Below are positions 14,306 through 14,893 of a stretch of DNA of 14,893 bases, in pieces. How positions within the stretch are numbered: position 1 is the stretch's first letter; each line of letters starts with the position of its first letter. The DNA is taken from assembly GCA_913042885.1 (NCBI GenBank), contig CAJWLW010000091.1:1-14893 (forward strand), written 5' to 3'. Source of the stretch: an uncultured Lentisphaeria bacterium (lineage in GTDB: Bacteria > Verrucomicrobiota > Lentisphaeria > JABSQK01 > CAJWLW01). The translations under genes and the position numbers were made by a program. Under the pieces are notes generated by a model, which was given only the letters and a program-made list of their open reading frames with translations, did not search any database and was not told the DNA's origin.

Positions 14306-14817
14306 AGCCATCCCATAGCGTGGGGGAAAACGATTTATCTGATTTATGATTGGTACAGCAAGTGCAAGGACAACGGCGATTTATCTGATTTATGATTTAT
14401 GATATCTGATTTATGATTGGTACAGCAAGTGCAAGGACAACGGCGATTTGTCTGATTTATGATTTATGATTGGCACAGCAAGTGCAAGGACAACGGCGAT
14501 TTATCTGATTTATCCAGTGGTACATCGTTGCAATGCCAAGAATCGTTATTCGCGGACGTCATGCTCGCAGGAAAAGCCTCGCCCAGGAAAGTCGTTTCCG
14601 GCAAATAGCTATGGGACAGCAACGGGACCACCTCGACTATGCTCCACGCCATCGCAAGCATATCAGCCAACCCTTGTGGGGTTCTGACTATGGGACAGCA
14701 TCTTGTTCGCTTTCCCTCAGCGCGGCATCGTAATCCAACATGGTCATTTCGTGGACGGAAGATTTTGAGCGTGGGAAGCCATGAAAAACACCGAAATCAG
14801 CCACCTATGGGATGGCT
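14306..14817. repeat. 13-base inverted repeat pair
   Basis: AGCCATCCCATAG at 14306-14318 and its exact reverse complement CTATGGGATGGCT at 14805-14817 bracket almost the whole intergenic region. Related CTATGGGACAGCA occurs at 14609-14621 and 14688-14700. Confidence 0.55.
14331..14515 (+). repeat. Three-copy tandem repeat with AT-rich TGATTTATGAT linkers
   Basis: A core beginning TGG(T/C)ACAGCAAGTGCAAGG and running on through ACAACGGCGATTT is present three times, at 14351-14382, 14418-14449 and 14471-14502, separated by variable runs of TGATTTATGATTTATGA. Start-to-start distances are 67 and 53 bases; the difference is an extra AT-rich piece near 14391-14405. The spacers are not unique sequence, so this is no CRISPR array. 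Confidence 0.8.
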
Positions 14818-14838
14818 GTGAGTCAGTGCCATTGATCA

Positions 14839-14893
14839 CTACCATCTCGGGATCACCGGCGCTACATAGCGTGTCACCGTCTTGAGCGGCGCG
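14839..14893 (-). CDS. Second GH127-like gene, 3' end only
   Basis: Read on the minus strand from the window edge, the last 17 residues are APLKTVTRYVAPVIPRW and a TAG stop. They match the C-terminus of the 647-residue GH127-like protein (APLKTVTRYVSPVIPGW) at 15 of 17 residues, and the DNA matches at 48 of 55 bases. The sequence just downstream of the two stops is not alike. The rest of the gene lies outside the window, so whether it is intact cannot be told. It is convergent with the aminotransferase. Confidence 0.8.
   Translation of the reverse strand, partial: APLKTVTRYVAPVIPRW

Larger units (their letters stand above)
14277..14838. other. Repeat-rich intergenic region, no gene seen
   Basis: About 560 bases between two convergent genes. 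It holds an AT-rich repeat array (14331-14515), four copies of CTATGGGA in either orientation, and a 13-base inverted repeat pair 500 bases apart. Frames of 60-73 codons around 14466-14821 and the reverse strand show no recognised motifs. I see no RNA gene. Confidence 0.55.

Noticed and set aside
14331..14515. Possible CRISPR array
   Set aside because: Only three cores, and the intervening sequence is itself repetitive (TGATTTATGA); no unique spacers and no cas genes.

Overview
The window looks like an accessory, sugar-catabolic part of the genome of an uncultured bacterium, most plausibly of the PVC superphylum (Lentisphaerota, Verrucomicrobiota or Planctomycetota) or a similar phylum such as Hydrogenedentota. 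The basis is gene content: a phytanoyl-CoA-dioxygenase-like protein next to extended SDR sugar epimerases, a GH127-like enzyme, a large secreted glycosidase-like protein, a Tat-type class V aminotransferase, a prepilin C-terminus with an MDGHV motif, and a TTGACA/TAGAAT promoter sitting on the start codon. This is inference; no rRNA, tRNA or marker gene is present.

Layout. Positions 190-1149 (-) encode a PhyH-family Fe(II)/2OG oxygenase; 1493-2428 (-) an atypical SDR epimerase with a strong ribosome binding site; 2448-3070 is a gene-free stretch with two inverted repeats; 3071-4063 (-) is a second SDR epimerase with a normal YxxxK. Positions 4434-5480 are a scrapyard: the first ~53 codons of a glycoside hydrolase (+), broken by a piece of an IS3-family element (+), which is itself cut off and followed by a frameshifted HEAT-repeat scrap (-). 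Positions 5513-6700 (-) encode a beta-propeller protein (possibly oligogalacturonate-lyase-like) coupled to a short chimeric ORF (6697-7041, -) whose N-terminus is PhyH and whose C-terminus is that of a glycosidase. A prepilin C-terminal scrap (7165-7458, +) precedes a GH127/DUF1680-like gene (7494-9437, -). An IS66-type transposase C-terminal remnant (9505-9750, +) abuts the promoter of a 1022-residue secreted glycosidase-like protein (9856-12924, +), followed by a class V aminotransferase (13149-14276, +). The right edge holds a short repeat array and the last 18 codons of a second GH127-like paralogue (-).

Functionally, the intact genes fit uptake-side processing of plant- or algal-type polysaccharide sugars: an exported glycosidase, an intracellular or exported arabinofuranosidase-like enzyme, sugar-nucleotide or sugar epimerase/dehydrogenases, and an oxygenase. 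I do not see a defence system, CRISPR array, phage module or secondary-metabolite cluster. What is unusual is the density of rearrangement scars: two IS remnants, a gene fusion by deletion, a truncated hydrolase, three short gene scraps, an apparent frameshift that removes a Tat signal, a duplicated GH127-like gene, and at least four kinds of intergenic repeat.
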